A DNA stretch of 64,000 nucleotides from Streptomyces bacillaris (GTDB taxonomy: Bacteria > Actinomycetota > Actinomycetes > Streptomycetales > Streptomycetaceae), in the NCBI RefSeq assembly GCF_003268675.1, contig NZ_CP029378.1, positions 2,728,001 through 2,792,000 on the forward strand. Reading direction: 5' to 3'. Below are positions 41,839-51,383 of the stretch, piece after piece; position 1 is the first letter of the stretch, and every line of letters begins with the position of its first letter. The notes under the pieces are model-generated. The model was given only the letters and a program-made list of their open reading frames with translations, was not told the origin of the DNA and made no database searches. A program made the position numbers and the translations under genes.

Positions 41839-42336
41839 GTGACCCAGACCAGCGAAAACGTCACCTGGCTCACGCAGGAGGCGTACAACCAGCTCAAGGC
41901 CGAGCTGGAGTACCTGTCTGGTCCCGCGCGCACGGAGATCGCCGTCAAGATCGCGGCGGCCCGTGAGGAGGGTGACCTCCGGGAGAACGGCGGGTACCAC
42001 GCGGCCAAGGAGGAGCAGGGCAAGATGGAGCTGCGCGTACGCCAGCTCACCCAGCTCCTGGAGCACGCCAAGGTCGGCGAGGCGCCGGCCGACGACGGTG
42101 TGGTCGAGCCCGGCATGGTCGTGACGATCGCCTTCGACGGCGACGAGGACGACACGACGACCTTCCTGCTCGCCTCCCGCGAGTACGCCAGCGGAGACAT
42201 CGAGACGTACTCCCCGCAGTCCCCGCTGGGTATCGGCGTGAACGGCAAGCGGACCGGCGACGAGGCCCAGTACGAGCTGCCGAACGGCAAGACCGCCACG
42301 GTCAAGATCCTGGCGGCGAAGCCGTACACGGGCTGA
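41839..42336 (+). CDS. greA: transcription elongation factor GreA
   Basis: 165 residues. The N-terminal coiled coil (LTQEAYNQLKAELEYLSGPA, REEGDLRENGGYHAAKEEQG) carries the acidic tip pair (Asp-Leu-Arg-Glu) that enters the RNA polymerase secondary channel and stimulates transcript cleavage. The C-terminal FKBP-like domain (DTTTFLLASREYASGDIETY, SPLGIGVNGKRTGDEAQYEL) is complete. The GTG start has GAGGAG at 6 nt. It is monocistronic and closed by a large hairpin. Confidence 0.96.
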   Translation: MTQTSENVTWLTQEAYNQLKAELEYLSGPARTEIAVKIAAAREEGDLRENGGYHAAKEEQGKMELRVRQLTQLLEHAKVGEAPADDGVVEPGMVVTIAFDGDEDDTTTFLLASREYASGDIETYSPQSPLGIGVNGKRTGDEAQYELPNGKTATVKILAAKPYTG

Positions 42337-42362
42337 CACCCCGCTCGGCCTCACCACGACAC

Positions 42363-42418
42363 ACCCGACGCGGGTGTCCCGGCCCCTTCCTGAGGGGTCC
42401 GGGGCACCCGCGTCGGGT
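42363..42418. terminator. greA terminator (nested hairpin)
   Basis: Outer 14-bp arms ACCCGACGCGGGTG and CACCCGCGTCGGGT enclose a second near-perfect inverted repeat (CCGGCCCCTT / AGGGGTCCGG). Confidence 0.85.
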
Positions 42419-42770
42419 CCGTGTTGGCCCGGCAGGTCACACCGGTCCCCTCTCCGATGAAGACAAGGTCCAGCGGATCGCCGCCATTCCGGCCCACGCT
42501 TTCAGGGAAGCGCCGGAGAGCGGCCACAGTGGCCGCCGATCGTTCATAGATAACGGGACTGATCTACGCCCGGCCACCAGCACGGACCAGGCGATGGAAT
42601 CCACACTTCCGATTCCACGGCTGCGGCCACATTTACCAGTGGCACCTCTTTCAAGCCACTCCGAGGCCACACCCCTTGACTCATCCGACAACTCAATGTG
42701 TAAGTTGGCCTCAGCTCCAAGGGATCAAGCCCTGAATCTCCCGATGCCAATCGAAAAAGGGAGGAACCTT
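42419..42770. other. upstream region of the secreted orphan
   Basis: About 350 bp without a convincing gene. Base composition falls toward the right, matching the low-GC gene that follows. The leader contains GGGAGGA just before the GTG start. Confidence 0.5.
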
Positions 42771-43163
42771 GTGTCGAAGTACCAGAAGCTCTTCGCAGTT
42801 ACAGGAGTTGGGCTCGCACTCGCATTAGGAAGCCCAAGTGGCGCGTTCGCCGGCGACGCCGGCACCCTGGCCTCAGGCACGATCACGAATCCGACCCTCA
42901 AGAGCGGAAGGATTCACGTCTCGGCGAACCTGCACGGGCCCAACCCCATAGATACGAAGGTTTGCGTTTTCCTTCACGCCCAGCACCCCTTCACCCCCGA
43001 CATCCAGCTCGGAGGAGCCTGCAAAACGACGTCAGCCGGAACGGTGACGTGGTCGACGCCCAAGCCCGCGTGCGGCAACTACAAGACCTACGCCCATGCC
43101 ACGTACAACGGGCGGGTCACATGGGGGCCGAAGGAGTCCAGCAAGTACCACACCATTTGCTGA
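42771..43163 (+). CDS. small secreted protein, orphan, low GC
   Basis: 130 residues from GTG with GGGAGGA at 5 nt. The Sec signal (SKYQKLFAVTGVGLALALGS, PSGAFAG) is followed by a mature part of about 100 residues with four cysteines (VCVFLHA, GGACKTT, PACGNYK, HTIC), likely two disulfides, and a beta-rich look (SGRIHVSANLHGPNP, HATYNGRVTWGPKESSKYH). No family is recognised. GC content is clearly below the flanks, so recent gain is likely. Secreted Cys-rich proteins of this type could be antimicrobial, inhibitory or surface proteins; nothing decides between these. Confidence 0.75.
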   Translation: MSKYQKLFAVTGVGLALALGSPSGAFAGDAGTLASGTITNPTLKSGRIHVSANLHGPNPIDTKVCVFLHAQHPFTPDIQLGGACKTTSAGTVTWSTPKPACGNYKTYAHATYNGRVTWGPKESSKYHTIC

Positions 43164-43240
43164 CAGTTCAGTGCCCCAGGCGGCAATCTGCACGAATCGA
43201 AGAGTGCGGGCCCGGCATGAGGGCCCGCACCCGGACTGCC

Positions 43241-44101
43241 TCAGGACGTCTTTCGATATTTTCGAACCGCCAGAGTTCGAAAGACGACCACAATGACCAA
43301 TGAGTAAATCAATGAGGCCCATACCGGGTTCTGCATCGGCCACGCAGACGATGGCGAGACGCCCGGGTTACCAAAAAGCTCACGGCACGCCTGCACAGTT
43401 GCGCTGAAAGGATTCCAGTCGGCGATGTGACGGACCCACGGAGTCATCTGACTGGAATCCACGAATGCGTTGGACAGAAAAGTGACCGGGAACAGCCAGA
43501 TGATCCCACCTGAGGTCGCGGCTTCTGGCGTCCGGACCGACAGCCCGATCAGGGCGCCGATCCAGGTGAAGGCGTATCCCAGCAGGAGCAGCAGCCCGAA
43601 GGCGGCCAGCACCCGTCCGGCGTTGGTCGGCCCGTCGGAGCCGGGGCGCCAACCGACGATCAGCGCGACGATCGCCAGGACGGAGAGGGTGATACACGTC
43701 TGCGCGAGGTCCGCGACCGTCCGGCCGGTGAGCACCGCACCGCGCGCCATCGGGAGCGACCGGAAGCGGTCGACCAAGCCCTTCTGCATGTCGTCGGCGA
43801 TGCCCGCCGCCGACCCCGCCGTGGCGAACGTGACGGTCTGCGCGAAGATGCCCGCCATCAGAAAGTTCTTGTAGTCCTCTGGGTTGGTACTGTTGCCGAT
43901 CCGCATGGACCCGCCGAACACGTACGTGAACAGCACGACGAACATGACCGGCTGAATGACCCCGAAAAGCAGCATTTCGGGAATCCGGGACATGCGGATC
44001 AGGTTCCGCTTGGCGACGACCAGCGAGTCCCGGACCGACTGCACGACCCCTCCGGCCGGCCGGGGTGCCAGGACGGGCGCGTCCTTGGTGGTGACACTCA
44101 C
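43241..44101 (-). CDS. ABC-2 type drug/antibiotic exporter permease (DrrB-like)
   Basis: 286 residues with six membrane segments and the ABC-2 signature (IPEMLLFGVIQPVMFVVLFT, FLMAGIFAQTVTFATAGSAA, MQKGLVDRFRSLPMARGAVL, LVGWRPGS). GTG 44101 with GAGGAG at 5 nt overlaps the ATPase stop (GTGA). It pairs with the upstream ATPase to form a homodimeric exporter like DrrAB. The substrate is unknown. Confidence 0.92.
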   Translation of the reverse strand: MSVTTKDAPVLAPRPAGGVVQSVRDSLVVAKRNLIRMSRIPEMLLFGVIQPVMFVVLFTYVFGGSMRIGNSTNPEDYKNFLMAGIFAQTVTFATAGSAAGIADDMQKGLVDRFRSLPMARGAVLTGRTVADLAQTCITLSVLAIVALIVGWRPGSDGPTNAGRVLAAFGLLLLLGYAFTWIGALIGLSVRTPEAATSGGIIWLFPVTFLSNAFVDSSQMTPWVRHIADWNPFSATVQACRELFGNPGVSPSSAWPMQNPVWASLIYSLVIVVVFRTLAVRKYRKTS

Positions 44102-45072
44102 GGGGTCTCCTCCTTGTCGTCGCCCTCTTCCGCTTCGGCCGCGTGGCCGGTCAGCGAGAGGAAGACGTCGTCCAGGGTCGGGCGGCGCAGGGCGATGTCG
44201 TCGATCTCGATGCCCCGGGCGTCCAGGTCGCGGATGATCTCGGCGAGCAGCTTGGCACCGCCGCTCACCGGGACGGTCAGCTTGCGGGAGAGCTGGACGA
44301 CGGTGACGTCGCCCTTGCCGAGGGAGGCCAGCACGGAGCGGGCGGGTTCGATCTCGTCCGGGCGGTGCACGACGACCTCGACGCGCTCGCCGCCGGTGCG
44401 GGCCTTCAGCTCGTCGGAGGTGCCACGGGCGATGACCTTGCCGTGGTCGATGACGCAGATGTCGTTGGCGAGGCGGTCGGCCTCCTCCAGATACTGCGTG
44501 GTCAGCAGCAGCGTCGTACCGCCGGCCACCAGGTCCTCGATGACGTCCCACAGCTGCTGCCGGTTGCGCGGGTCGAGGCCGGTCGTCGGCTCGTCCATGA
44601 ACATCACGGGCGGCGAGACGACCAGGGCGGCGGCGAGGTCGAGCCGGCGGCGCATCCCGCCGGAGTACGTCTTGGCCGTACGGTCGGCGGCCTCCGCGAG
44701 GTTGAACCGCTCCAGCAGCTCGCCCGCCCGGGCCTTCGCCGCGCGGGAGCTCATCTGGTAGAGCTGGCCGACCATCTGGAGGTTCTCGCGGCCGGTCAGA
44801 TACTCGTCGACGGCGGCGAACTGGCCGGAGAGCCCGATCGAGCGGCGTACCTCGTTGGGCTTCTTCAGCACGTCGATCCCGGCCACGAACGCGGAGCCGC
44901 TGTCGGGGCGCAGCAGGGTGGTGAGGACGCGTACGGCGGTGGTCTTGCCCGCGCCGTTGGGCCCGAGCAGCCCGAGGACGGTGCCCTCGGGCACATCGAG
45001 GTCGACTCCGTCCAGGGCTCGTACGTCACCGAAGGTCTTGACCAGACCTTCGGCATGGATGGCACCTGGCAT
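44098..45072 (-). CDS. ABC exporter ATPase, DrrA family
   Basis: 324 residues. Walker A is GPNGAGKTTAVR, the signature YSGGMRRRLDLAAAL, Walker B VMFMDEPTTGLDP, and the switch His is replaced by Gln in LLTTQYLEEAD, which is common in DrrA-type ATPases. The C-terminal DUF4162-like region (VEVVVHRPDEIEPARSVLAS, RPTLDDVFLSLTGH) fits this subfamily. It is the first gene of a two-gene operon. No regulator gene is adjacent; a MarR gene lies beyond ilvA. Confidence 0.94.
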   Translation of the reverse strand: MPGAIHAEGLVKTFGDVRALDGVDLDVPEGTVLGLLGPNGAGKTTAVRVLTTLLRPDSGSAFVAGIDVLKKPNEVRRSIGLSGQFAAVDEYLTGRENLQMVGQLYQMSSRAAKARAGELLERFNLAEAADRTAKTYSGGMRRRLDLAAALVVSPPVMFMDEPTTGLDPRNRQQLWDVIEDLVAGGTTLLLTTQYLEEADRLANDICVIDHGKVIARGTSDELKARTGGERVEVVVHRPDEIEPARSVLASLGKGDVTVVQLSRKLTVPVSGGAKLLAEIIRDLDARGIEIDDIALRRPTLDDVFLSLTGHAAEAEEGDDKEETP

Positions 45073-45224
45073 AGAGGGACTCCCCCGTCGCTCGCTCGCG
45101 GTACGTGTGTCGGTACGCCGTCCGATGCGTCGTCCGGTACGTCGTCCGTGAGCGATCCTAGGATTCGCGGGGCCCCATCGCGCGGTGATTAACGCGTTTC
45201 GGCCATCCGGCAAGAACCGGACGG

Positions 45225-46454
45225 TCAGCCGATGACCCGGTACCCCTCCGCGCGGAGCGCCGCCTCGACCTCTTCGCAGTGGCGGGGGCCCTTGGTCTCC
45301 AGGTGGAGGTCGACCTCCACCTCGGTGAGGCCGAGGCGCGGGTCGGTGCGCACATGGCTGATATCGAGCACGTTGGCGTCGGCCACGGTCAGCGCGGCCA
45401 GCAGGGTGGCCAGCGCCCCCGGCCGGTCGGTGAGCCGCAGCCGCAGGCTCAGATAGCGCCCGGCGGCGGACATCCCGTGGCGCAGGACGCGCTGGAGCAG
45501 CAGCGGGTCCACGTTGCCGCCGGAGAGCACCGCCACCACCGGCCCCCGGAACGCCTTCGGGTCGCTCAGCAGCGCGGCCACCGGGCTCGCCCCGGCCGGC
45601 TCCACCACCAGCTTGGCCCGCTCCAGGCAGAGCAGCAGCGCGCTGGAGAGCTCGTCCTCGGAGACCGTACGGACCTCGTCGACCAGCTCCTCGATGAACG
45701 TGAACGGGACGTCCCCCGGGCGCCCCACCTTGATCCCGTCCGCCATCGTGACCGGGTCGTCGAGGGAGACCGGGTGCCCGGCGGCGAGCGAGGGCGGGTA
45801 GGCGGCGGCGCCCTCGGCCTGGACACCGACGATCCGGATGTCCGGGCGCAGCGCCTTCACCGCGACGGCGATCCCGGCCGCGAGCCCTCCGCCGCCGATG
45901 CCGACGACGATGGTGCGGACCTCCGGGCACTGCTCCAGGATCTCCAGCCCGACCGTGCCCTGGCCCGCGATGATGTCGGGGTGGTCGAAGGGATGGATGA
46001 AGACCGCGCCGGTCCGCTCCGCGTACTCCTGGGCGGCGGCCAGCGTCTCGTCGACGACCTGCCCGTGCAGCCGCACCTCGGCCCCGTACTCCTGTGTGGC
46101 GGCGACCTTGGGGAGCGGCGCACCGACGGGCATGAAGACGGTGGAGCGCACGCCGAGGAGCGAGGAGGCGAGCGCGACGCCCTGGGCGTGGTTCCCGGCG
46201 CTGGCGGCGACCACCCCGGCGGCCCGCTCCACCGGGGTGAGGCCGGAGATGCGGACGTACGCGCCGCGCAGTTTGAAGGAGCCGGTGCGCTGGAGGTTCT
46301 CGCACTTGAGGTGGACGGGGGCGCCGACCAGCTCGGTCAGATGCCGGCTGCCCTCCAGGGCGGTCGCTCTGGCCACCCCGGACAGCATTTTCTGCGCGCC
46401 CCGGACGTCGTCGAGGATCAGGGCCGGGTGTCGGGCGGTCGCGCGGAACATCAT
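45225..46454 (-). CDS. ilvA: threonine ammonia-lyase (threonine dehydratase), short form with ACT-like domain
   Basis: 409 residues. The PLP enzyme domain has the lysine in NLQRTGSFKLRGAYVR, SAGNHAQGVALAS and the Gly loop GIGGGGLAAGIAVAVK. The C-terminal ACT-like domain (LRLTDRPGALATLLAALTVA, NVLDISHVRTDP) is single, as in catabolic/short forms. It converts threonine to 2-oxobutanoate, feeding isoleucine or propionyl-CoA. ATG 46454 starts the conserved part; the longer frame to 46595 overlaps the MarR promoter. Confidence 0.93.
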   Translation of the reverse strand: MMFRATARHPALILDDVRGAQKMLSGVARATALEGSRHLTELVGAPVHLKCENLQRTGSFKLRGAYVRISGLTPVERAAGVVAASAGNHAQGVALASSLLGVRSTVFMPVGAPLPKVAATQEYGAEVRLHGQVVDETLAAAQEYAERTGAVFIHPFDHPDIIAGQGTVGLEILEQCPEVRTIVVGIGGGGLAAGIAVAVKALRPDIRIVGVQAEGAAAYPPSLAAGHPVSLDDPVTMADGIKVGRPGDVPFTFIEELVDEVRTVSEDELSSALLLCLERAKLVVEPAGASPVAALLSDPKAFRGPVVAVLSGGNVDPLLLQRVLRHGMSAAGRYLSLRLRLTDRPGALATLLAALTVADANVLDISHVRTDPRLGLTEVEVDLHLETKGPRHCEEVEAALRAEGYRVIG

Positions 46455-46612
46455 GGTCGCAAGTCTCGCAGCTCGCGGCGGTCCCGGCAGACTTGTCCCA
46501 TGGCGGCCTGCGGTGGTGTCCACGGGTTTGTGCGGCACTGGTACGCGTTGCCCCGGGGCCGCGTACTCTGTCCCCCACTCCATCCGACACCGCATGAAGA
46601 GAGCCCCCGGCC

Positions 46613-47143
46613 ATGCCCCCTCAGGACATGACGACTGCTGCGTCTCCTTCCGGGGGCGCCGCCCCCGAACACCCGGGTCCCGACCGCCTGCTGGACTCCC
46701 TCCAGCACCAGGTGGCCGTCTTCGCCCGCCGCGCCGAGCAGACCCGCCTCGGCGGTGTCGGCCAGGTCCGCAACTCGATGGACCGGGCGGCCTACCTGCT
46801 GCTCAACCGCCTGGACAAGGAAGGCCCGATGGGTGTCAAGGCGCTGGCGGCCGGGATGGGGATCGACTCCTCGACGGTGACCCGGCAGGTGGCCCCGCTC
46901 GTCGACACCGGGCTGGTCAAGCGCACCTCGCACCCGGAGGACGGCCGGGCGGTCGTGCTCCAGCTCTCCCCGCGCGGCCAGGCCCGCCTGGAGGAGGTCC
47001 GCGCCTCGCGGCGCGAGCTGATGTCCCAGGTGACGGACGGCTGGACGCAGGAGGAGCGGGACACCTTCTGCACGCTGCTCACCCGGTTCAACGGATCGCT
47101 GGCGGCCCGGCAGGCCGCGTACCAGCCGCAGCAGAACGACTGA
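46613..47143 (+). CDS. MarR-family transcriptional regulator
   Basis: 176 residues with a MarR winged helix: RAAYLLLNRLDKEGPMGVKA, AGMGIDSSTVTRQVAPLVDT, LVKRTSHPEDGRAVVLQLSP. Dimer helices flank it. ATG 46613 or 46628 could be the start. It is divergent from ilvA, with about 160 bp between starts. The ligand is unknown. Confidence 0.9.
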   Translation: MPPQDMTTAASPSGGAAPEHPGPDRLLDSLQHQVAVFARRAEQTRLGGVGQVRNSMDRAAYLLLNRLDKEGPMGVKALAAGMGIDSSTVTRQVAPLVDTGLVKRTSHPEDGRAVVLQLSPRGQARLEEVRASRRELMSQVTDGWTQEERDTFCTLLTRFNGSLAARQAAYQPQQND

Positions 47144-47241
47144 GGCCGGGCGGTACGTACGTGAGAGGGCCCGGGGTCACGGACCTCCGGCCCTGTCCGA
47201 CCCCTTGACCCCGGAGCCGCCGCGGGGCTCGGATGAGGTCC

Positions 47242-47721
47242 ATGCGAGAGCGGCAGACCCACCGGGACCGGCTCCGCGCCCAGGAGTTCGAGGCCTTCGT
47301 GGCGGGCGCGGGCGGCCGTCTGCTGCACACGGCGACGCTGCTCACCGCCGAGCCGCTCGCCCCGGCGGGCACGGGGACCCGGGCCGAGCGGCTGCTCTGC
47401 GCGGCGCTGGCCCGGACGTACGCGGAGTGGGACCGGCTGCGCGGCGAGGACCCGTACGACCGCACCCGCCAGGAGCTGGCGGTCCGCTTCGCCCGCGAGT
47501 CCTGGCGCCACCGCCGCCCGCTCGGCGGCGTACTGGGTGCGCTCGCGCCGCTGGAACGGCTGGTGCTGGTGCTGCGCCTGTACGAGGAGGTCGGCGAGGA
47601 CCAGACGGCGGCGCTGCTGGGCCTGCCGGCGGACCGGGTGCGGGTGGTCTGCGACCGGTCGATCGCGACGCTGAGGTCGGCGGGTCGGAACCGGCGTACG
47701 GCCTCGGGGGTGGCGCCGTGA
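47242..47721 (+). CDS. ECF sigma-like protein (SigE70-type)
   Basis: 159 residues. The N-terminal half weakly resembles sigma region 2 (EFEAFVAGAGGRLLHTATLL, LLCAALARTYAEWDRL). The C-terminal half is a clear region 4 helix-turn-helix (LAPLERLVLVLRLYEEVGED, QTAALLGLPADRVRVVCDRS). Region 2 motifs are poor, so promoter opening may be weak; it could act as a sigma-like regulator. A short membrane protein gene follows after 40 nt and might be its anti-sigma. ATG 47233 is an alternative start. Confidence 0.75.
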   Translation: MRERQTHRDRLRAQEFEAFVAGAGGRLLHTATLLTAEPLAPAGTGTRAERLLCAALARTYAEWDRLRGEDPYDRTRQELAVRFARESWRHRRPLGGVLGALAPLERLVLVLRLYEEVGEDQTAALLGLPADRVRVVCDRSIATLRSAGRNRRTASGVAP

Positions 47722-47761
47722 TCGTGGACCGAGGGCGGCGGACGGCCTCCGGGGCGACGGC

Positions 47762-48028
47762 ATGACCGCGGGCGCGGGCGCGGGCCGGGACCGGAAGGTG
47801 GACGAGGTCCGGCGGATGCTGGAGGGGCCGCATCCTCCCGTGCCGGTCGATCTGGCGGGGCGGGCCGTACGGCGCGGGGCCCGGTTGCTGCGGCTGCGGC
47901 GCGGGGCGCGGCGTACGGGGTGGTGGCTGGCGGGGACGGTGTTCGCCGCGTTCCTCGTCTGGGCCGGGGTCGAACAGCCGTGGCTGCCGGAACCGGCGGA
48001 GGTGACGCCCCCGCTGGAGGGGTGGTGA
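47762..48028 (+). CDS. small single-span membrane protein, possible anti-sigma partner
   Basis: 88 residues: a charged cytoplasmic N-terminus (RDRKVDEVRRMLEGPHPPVP), a basic segment, then one membrane helix (GWWLAGTVFAAFLVWAGVEQ) and a short Pro-rich outer tail. Its place after a sigma-like gene and its topology suggest an anti-sigma-like role, but there is no zinc-binding anti-sigma motif (HxxxCxxC). A strong terminator follows. Confidence 0.6.
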   Translation: MTAGAGAGRDRKVDEVRRMLEGPHPPVPVDLAGRAVRRGARLLRLRRGARRTGWWLAGTVFAAFLVWAGVEQPWLPEPAEVTPPLEGW

Positions 48029-48036
48029 GCACGGGG

Positions 48037-48067
48037 AGGGGCCCGCCGGACGACCGGCGGGCCCCTT
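48037..48067. terminator. terminator between the sigma-like unit and metB (convergent)
   Basis: 12-bp arms GGGGCCCGCCGG and CCGGCGGGCCCC with ACGA loop, followed by TT; it sits between convergent genes. Confidence 0.8.
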
Positions 48068-48119
48068 GTCCCCGTACGGGATCAGCATCTCCCTACGGGA
48101 TCAACGTCTCTGTGCCGGA

Positions 48120-49265
48120 TCAGCCCAGGGCCTGCGTGAGGTCGGCCACCAGGTCGTCGGCGTTCTCGATGCCGACGGAGATGCGGACCAGGTCGGCCGG
48201 GACCTCCAGGAGGGAGCCCGCGACGGAGGCGTGCGTCATCCGGCCGGGGTGCTCGATCAGCGACTCGACCCCGCCGAGGGACTCACCCAGCGTGAACAGC
48301 TCGGCCCGGTTGCAGACCTCGACCGCCGCCTCCTCGCCGCCCGCGACGCGGAAGGAGACCATGCCGCCGAAGGCCTTCATCTGCTTGGCGGCGACATCGT
48401 GGCCGGGGTGCTCGGGCAGGCCCGGGTAGAGGACCTGGGAGACCTTGGGGTGGCGGGTCAGCAGGTCGGCGACCTTGGTGGCGTTCTCCGTGTGGCGGTC
48501 CATGCGGACGGCGAGGGTCTTGATGCCGCGCAGCACGAGCCAGGCGTCGAAGGGGCCGGAGACCGCGCCCATGGCGTTCTGGTGGAAGGCCAGCTCGTCG
48601 GCCAGCTCCGGGTCGCTGACCACGAGCGCGCCGCCGACGACGTCGGAGTGGCCGCCCATGTACTTGGTGGTGGAGTGGACGATGACGTCCGCGCCGAGCG
48701 CCAGCGGCTGCTGGAGGTAGGGCGAGGCGAAGGTGTTGTCGACGACGAGGCGGGCCCCGGCGTCGTGCGCGACCTGGGCGACGGCGGCGATGTCGGTGAT
48801 GCCGAGCAGCGGGTTGGAGGGGGTCTCCACCCAGACCGCCTTGGTGCGCGGGGTGATGGCCGCGCGGACCGCCGCCACGTCCGAGGTGTCCGCGACCGAG
48901 AACTCCACGCCCCAGCGCGCGGCGACCTTGGCGAAGAGCCGGAAGGTGCCGCCGTAGGCGTCGTTCGGGATGACCACGTGGTCACCGGGGGTCAGCAGCG
49001 TACGGAGGAGGCAGTCCTCGGCGGCGAGACCGGAGGCGAAGGCGAGGCCGCGGCGGCCGCCTTCCAGGGCCGCCAGGTTCTCCTCCAGGGCGGTACGGGT
49101 CGGGTTGGCGCTGCGGCTGTACTCGTAGCCGCCGCGCAGTCCGCCCACGCCGTCCTGCTTGTACGTGGACACCTGGTAGATGGGGGGAACCACGGCGCCG
49201 GTGAGGGGGTCGGCGGTGTTGCCCGCGTGGATCGCGAGAGTCTCGAAGCTGTGCTGGTCGCTCAT
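48120..49265 (-). CDS. metB: cystathionine gamma-synthase / gamma-lyase family
   Basis: 381 residues of a Cys/Met-metabolism PLP enzyme. SFETLAIHAGNTADPLTGAV and EYSRSANPTRTALEENLAAL are the N-terminal hallmarks; the PLP lysine is in VIVHSTTKYMGGHSDVVGGA; SLGGVESLIEHPGRMTHASV is the C-terminal block. It joins O-succinyl- or O-acetylhomoserine with cysteine; gamma-lyase activity is also possible in this group and sequence alone does not separate them. ATG 49265 fits the family start. Confidence 0.9.
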   Translation of the reverse strand: MSDQHSFETLAIHAGNTADPLTGAVVPPIYQVSTYKQDGVGGLRGGYEYSRSANPTRTALEENLAALEGGRRGLAFASGLAAEDCLLRTLLTPGDHVVIPNDAYGGTFRLFAKVAARWGVEFSVADTSDVAAVRAAITPRTKAVWVETPSNPLLGITDIAAVAQVAHDAGARLVVDNTFASPYLQQPLALGADVIVHSTTKYMGGHSDVVGGALVVSDPELADELAFHQNAMGAVSGPFDAWLVLRGIKTLAVRMDRHTENATKVADLLTRHPKVSQVLYPGLPEHPGHDVAAKQMKAFGGMVSFRVAGGEEAAVEVCNRAELFTLGESLGGVESLIEHPGRMTHASVAGSLLEVPADLVRISVGIENADDLVADLTQALG

Positions 49266-49331
49266 GGCCCCGAGCGTAGTTCGTCGCAAGGGGCCTTACC
49301 GGCCACTCGCCGCTCCGGGGACAATGGGTGC

Positions 49332-50435
49332 ATGGAGATTCTGTTGTTCCTGCTCGCGATGTGCATGCTCGCCGCGATCGTCGGCCCCTGGATCATGCGC
49401 CGGCGGGGCGGTATCCGCCAGGTCGAACCGGGCTCGCCCGACGCGGCCGACCCCGACACGTACGGCTTCGCACGCCAGGAGGAGCTGGACGTCCGGATGC
49501 CGGGTCCGGACCAGGATCTCCTGGACGTGCTCGACGTCGTGCAGGCCACCCAGGACTGGCGGGCGGCCTCCCAGCTCCTCGCCGGTACGCCGAAGGAGGG
49601 CGAGGTGCGCTGGCAGCGGGTGCAGGCCTTCGCGGGCGCGGCCTCGCTGGAGCTGGCGCAGCAGCCGGGGAAGGGCGGGGCGTGGCTGCGCGCCTGGCGG
49701 GCGGAGGCCCCGAAGGACGCGGGCGGGGCGGCGGTGCACGCGGAGTTCCTGGTGCAGCAGGCGTGGCGCTCCTCATCCGTGGGGAGCGACGACTTCCGGA
49801 TCATCCTGGAGGAGGCCCGTACGGTCTGCGCCTCGGCGGCCCTGCTGGCCCCCGGCGACCCGGTGCCGTACATCGTGGAGCTGGCGGTGGCGCGGGGTCT
49901 CGGCTACACCCCCGAGCAGTTCGACCAGCTCTGGGCGAAGATCATCGACCGGGCCCCGGCGCACATGGGCGCGCACATCGCGGCGCTGCACTTCCACAGC
50001 GAGAGGTGGCACGGCTCCCGCAAGGACGCCGACGCCTTCGCCACGGCCGCCGCCGCCCGTGCCCCGCAGGGTTCGCTGCTGGCCGCGCTGCCGCTGTTCG
50101 CGGTGTACGAGCACCTGCCGGAGGTCAACCTGGTGCAGGGGTTCTACCGCAGCCAGGTGGTGACGAAGGCGGTGGAGGGCGCGATGTACGCGGTCCACTC
50201 GGCCCGCCCCGACGACCCCATGCTCGCCCACGTCCGCCATCTGCTGGTCCTCTTCCTGGTCCATATGGAGCGCTGGTCGGAGGCGATGCACCAGCTGATC
50301 CGCATCGACGGCCACGTGGGCGCGCTGCCCTGGACGGCGGAGGCGGACCCGGCCGCGCAGTACACGGTCTACCGGGCACTGGCGGTGGCGGGGTACGAGG
50401 CGAACGGCGGCTCCCCGGCGACGCTGCCGCACTGA
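49332..50435 (+). CDS. membrane-anchored TPR-like hypothetical protein
   Basis: 367 residues: an N-terminal membrane anchor ([20 protein letters not shown]), a short linker, then helical repeats ([60 protein letters not shown]) with DUF4034-like features. It is divergent from metB and about 145 bp upstream of msrA in the same direction. No enzymatic motif. Function unknown. Confidence 0.75.
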   Translation: MEILLFLLAMCMLAAIVGPWIMRRRGGIRQVEPGSPDAADPDTYGFARQEELDVRMPGPDQDLLDVLDVVQATQDWRAASQLLAGTPKEGEVRWQRVQAFAGAASLELAQQPGKGGAWLRAWRAEAPKDAGGAAVHAEFLVQQAWRSSSVGSDDFRIILEEARTVCASAALLAPGDPVPYIVELAVARGLGYTPEQFDQLWAKIIDRAPAHMGAHIAALHFHSERWHGSRKDADAFATAAAARAPQGSLLAALPLFAVYEHLPEVNLVQGFYRSQVVTKAVEGAMYAVHSARPDDPMLAHVRHLLVLFLVHMERWSEAMHQLIRIDGHVGALPWTAEADPAAQYTVYRALAVAGYEANGGSPATLPH

Positions 50436-50578
50436 GGCGCCGCGGCCTGCGGCCCTCACCCGGGTCCCGGGGCTTCACGGCCCCTGAGCCGCACTCCGCC
50501 CGCACCCCCACCCGGAATCCGGGCGAGGGCGGCTTTGTTGTACGTAGCGAACCCGACCGACCCCGGAGGAGCCCCCGC

Positions 50579-51286
50579 ATGTTCCTGAACAGCCGCACCC
50601 CCCAGCTCCCCACCCCGGAGCAGGCCCTGCGCGGCCGCCCCGTCCCCGAATTCACCGTCCCCTCCCGCCACACGGTCCTCGGCAACCCGCTGGTGGGCCC
50701 GTACCCGGAGGGCCTGGAGGTGGCGGACTTCGCGCTCGGCTGCTTCTGGGGCGCGGAGCGGAAGTTCTGGCAGACGGAGGGCGTCTGGACGACGCTGGTC
50801 GGCTACCAGGGCGGGTACACGGAGAACCCGACGTACGAGGAGGCCTGCTCGGGCCTGACCGGCCACACGGAGGCGGTCCGCGTCGTCTTCGACCCGGCGG
50901 TCGTCTCGTACGCGGAGCTGCTGAAGCTGTTCTGGGAGTCCCACAACCCCACCCAGGGCTTCCGCCAGGGCAACGACGTGGGCACCCAGTACCGCTCCGC
51001 GATCTACACCCACTCCCCCGCCCAGGCAGCGGCGGCGGACGCCTCCCGCGCGGCGTACCAGAAGGTCCTGACGGCGGCCGGCCACAAGGAGATCACCACG
51101 GAGATCCTCCCGGCGGAGGGCCGCCCGTTCTGGCCGGCTGAGGCGTACCACCAGCAGTACCTGGACAAGAACCCGGACGGCTACTGCGGGATCGGCGGTA
51201 CGGGCGTCGAGCTGAGCGGCCCGTTCGAGACGAACTGGGGCGCCTCCTGCCCGACGGGCCTCGCACCGGCTCCCACGGACGGCTGA
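50579..51286 (+). CDS. msrA: peptide-methionine (S)-S-oxide reductase
   Basis: 235 residues. The catalytic Cys is in [13 protein letters not shown]. Other MsrA blocks are [52 protein letters not shown] and YRSAIY. The resolving Cys pair lies at the C-terminus ([16 protein letters not shown]). It repairs oxidised methionine, fed by thioredoxin. GGAGGA lies 8 nt before the ATG. It has a typical N-terminal extension for actinobacterial MsrA. Confidence 0.95.
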   Translation: MFLNSRTPQLPTPEQALRGRPVPEFTVPSRHTVLGNPLVGPYPEGLEVADFALGCFWGAERKFWQTEGVWTTLVGYQGGYTENPTYEEACSGLTGHTEAVRVVFDPAVVSYAELLKLFWESHNPTQGFRQGNDVGTQYRSAIYTHSPAQAAAADASRAAYQKVLTAAGHKEITTEILPAEGRPFWPAEAYHQQYLDKNPDGYCGIGGTGVELSGPFETNWGASCPTGLAPAPTDG

Positions 51287-51383
51287 CCGCCCGCCCGTCG
51301 GACTCCCGAGGCGCGGCACCACCGCCCCCCGCTGGAGGAAAATCCGGATGCCGGGGGCGGTCGGTGCCCTCTAGGGTGCCCGA

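Noticed and set aside
42437..42691. Small reverse ORF upstream of the secreted orphan
   Set aside because: No ribosome site, no signal, no sensible composition; overlaps the leader region.
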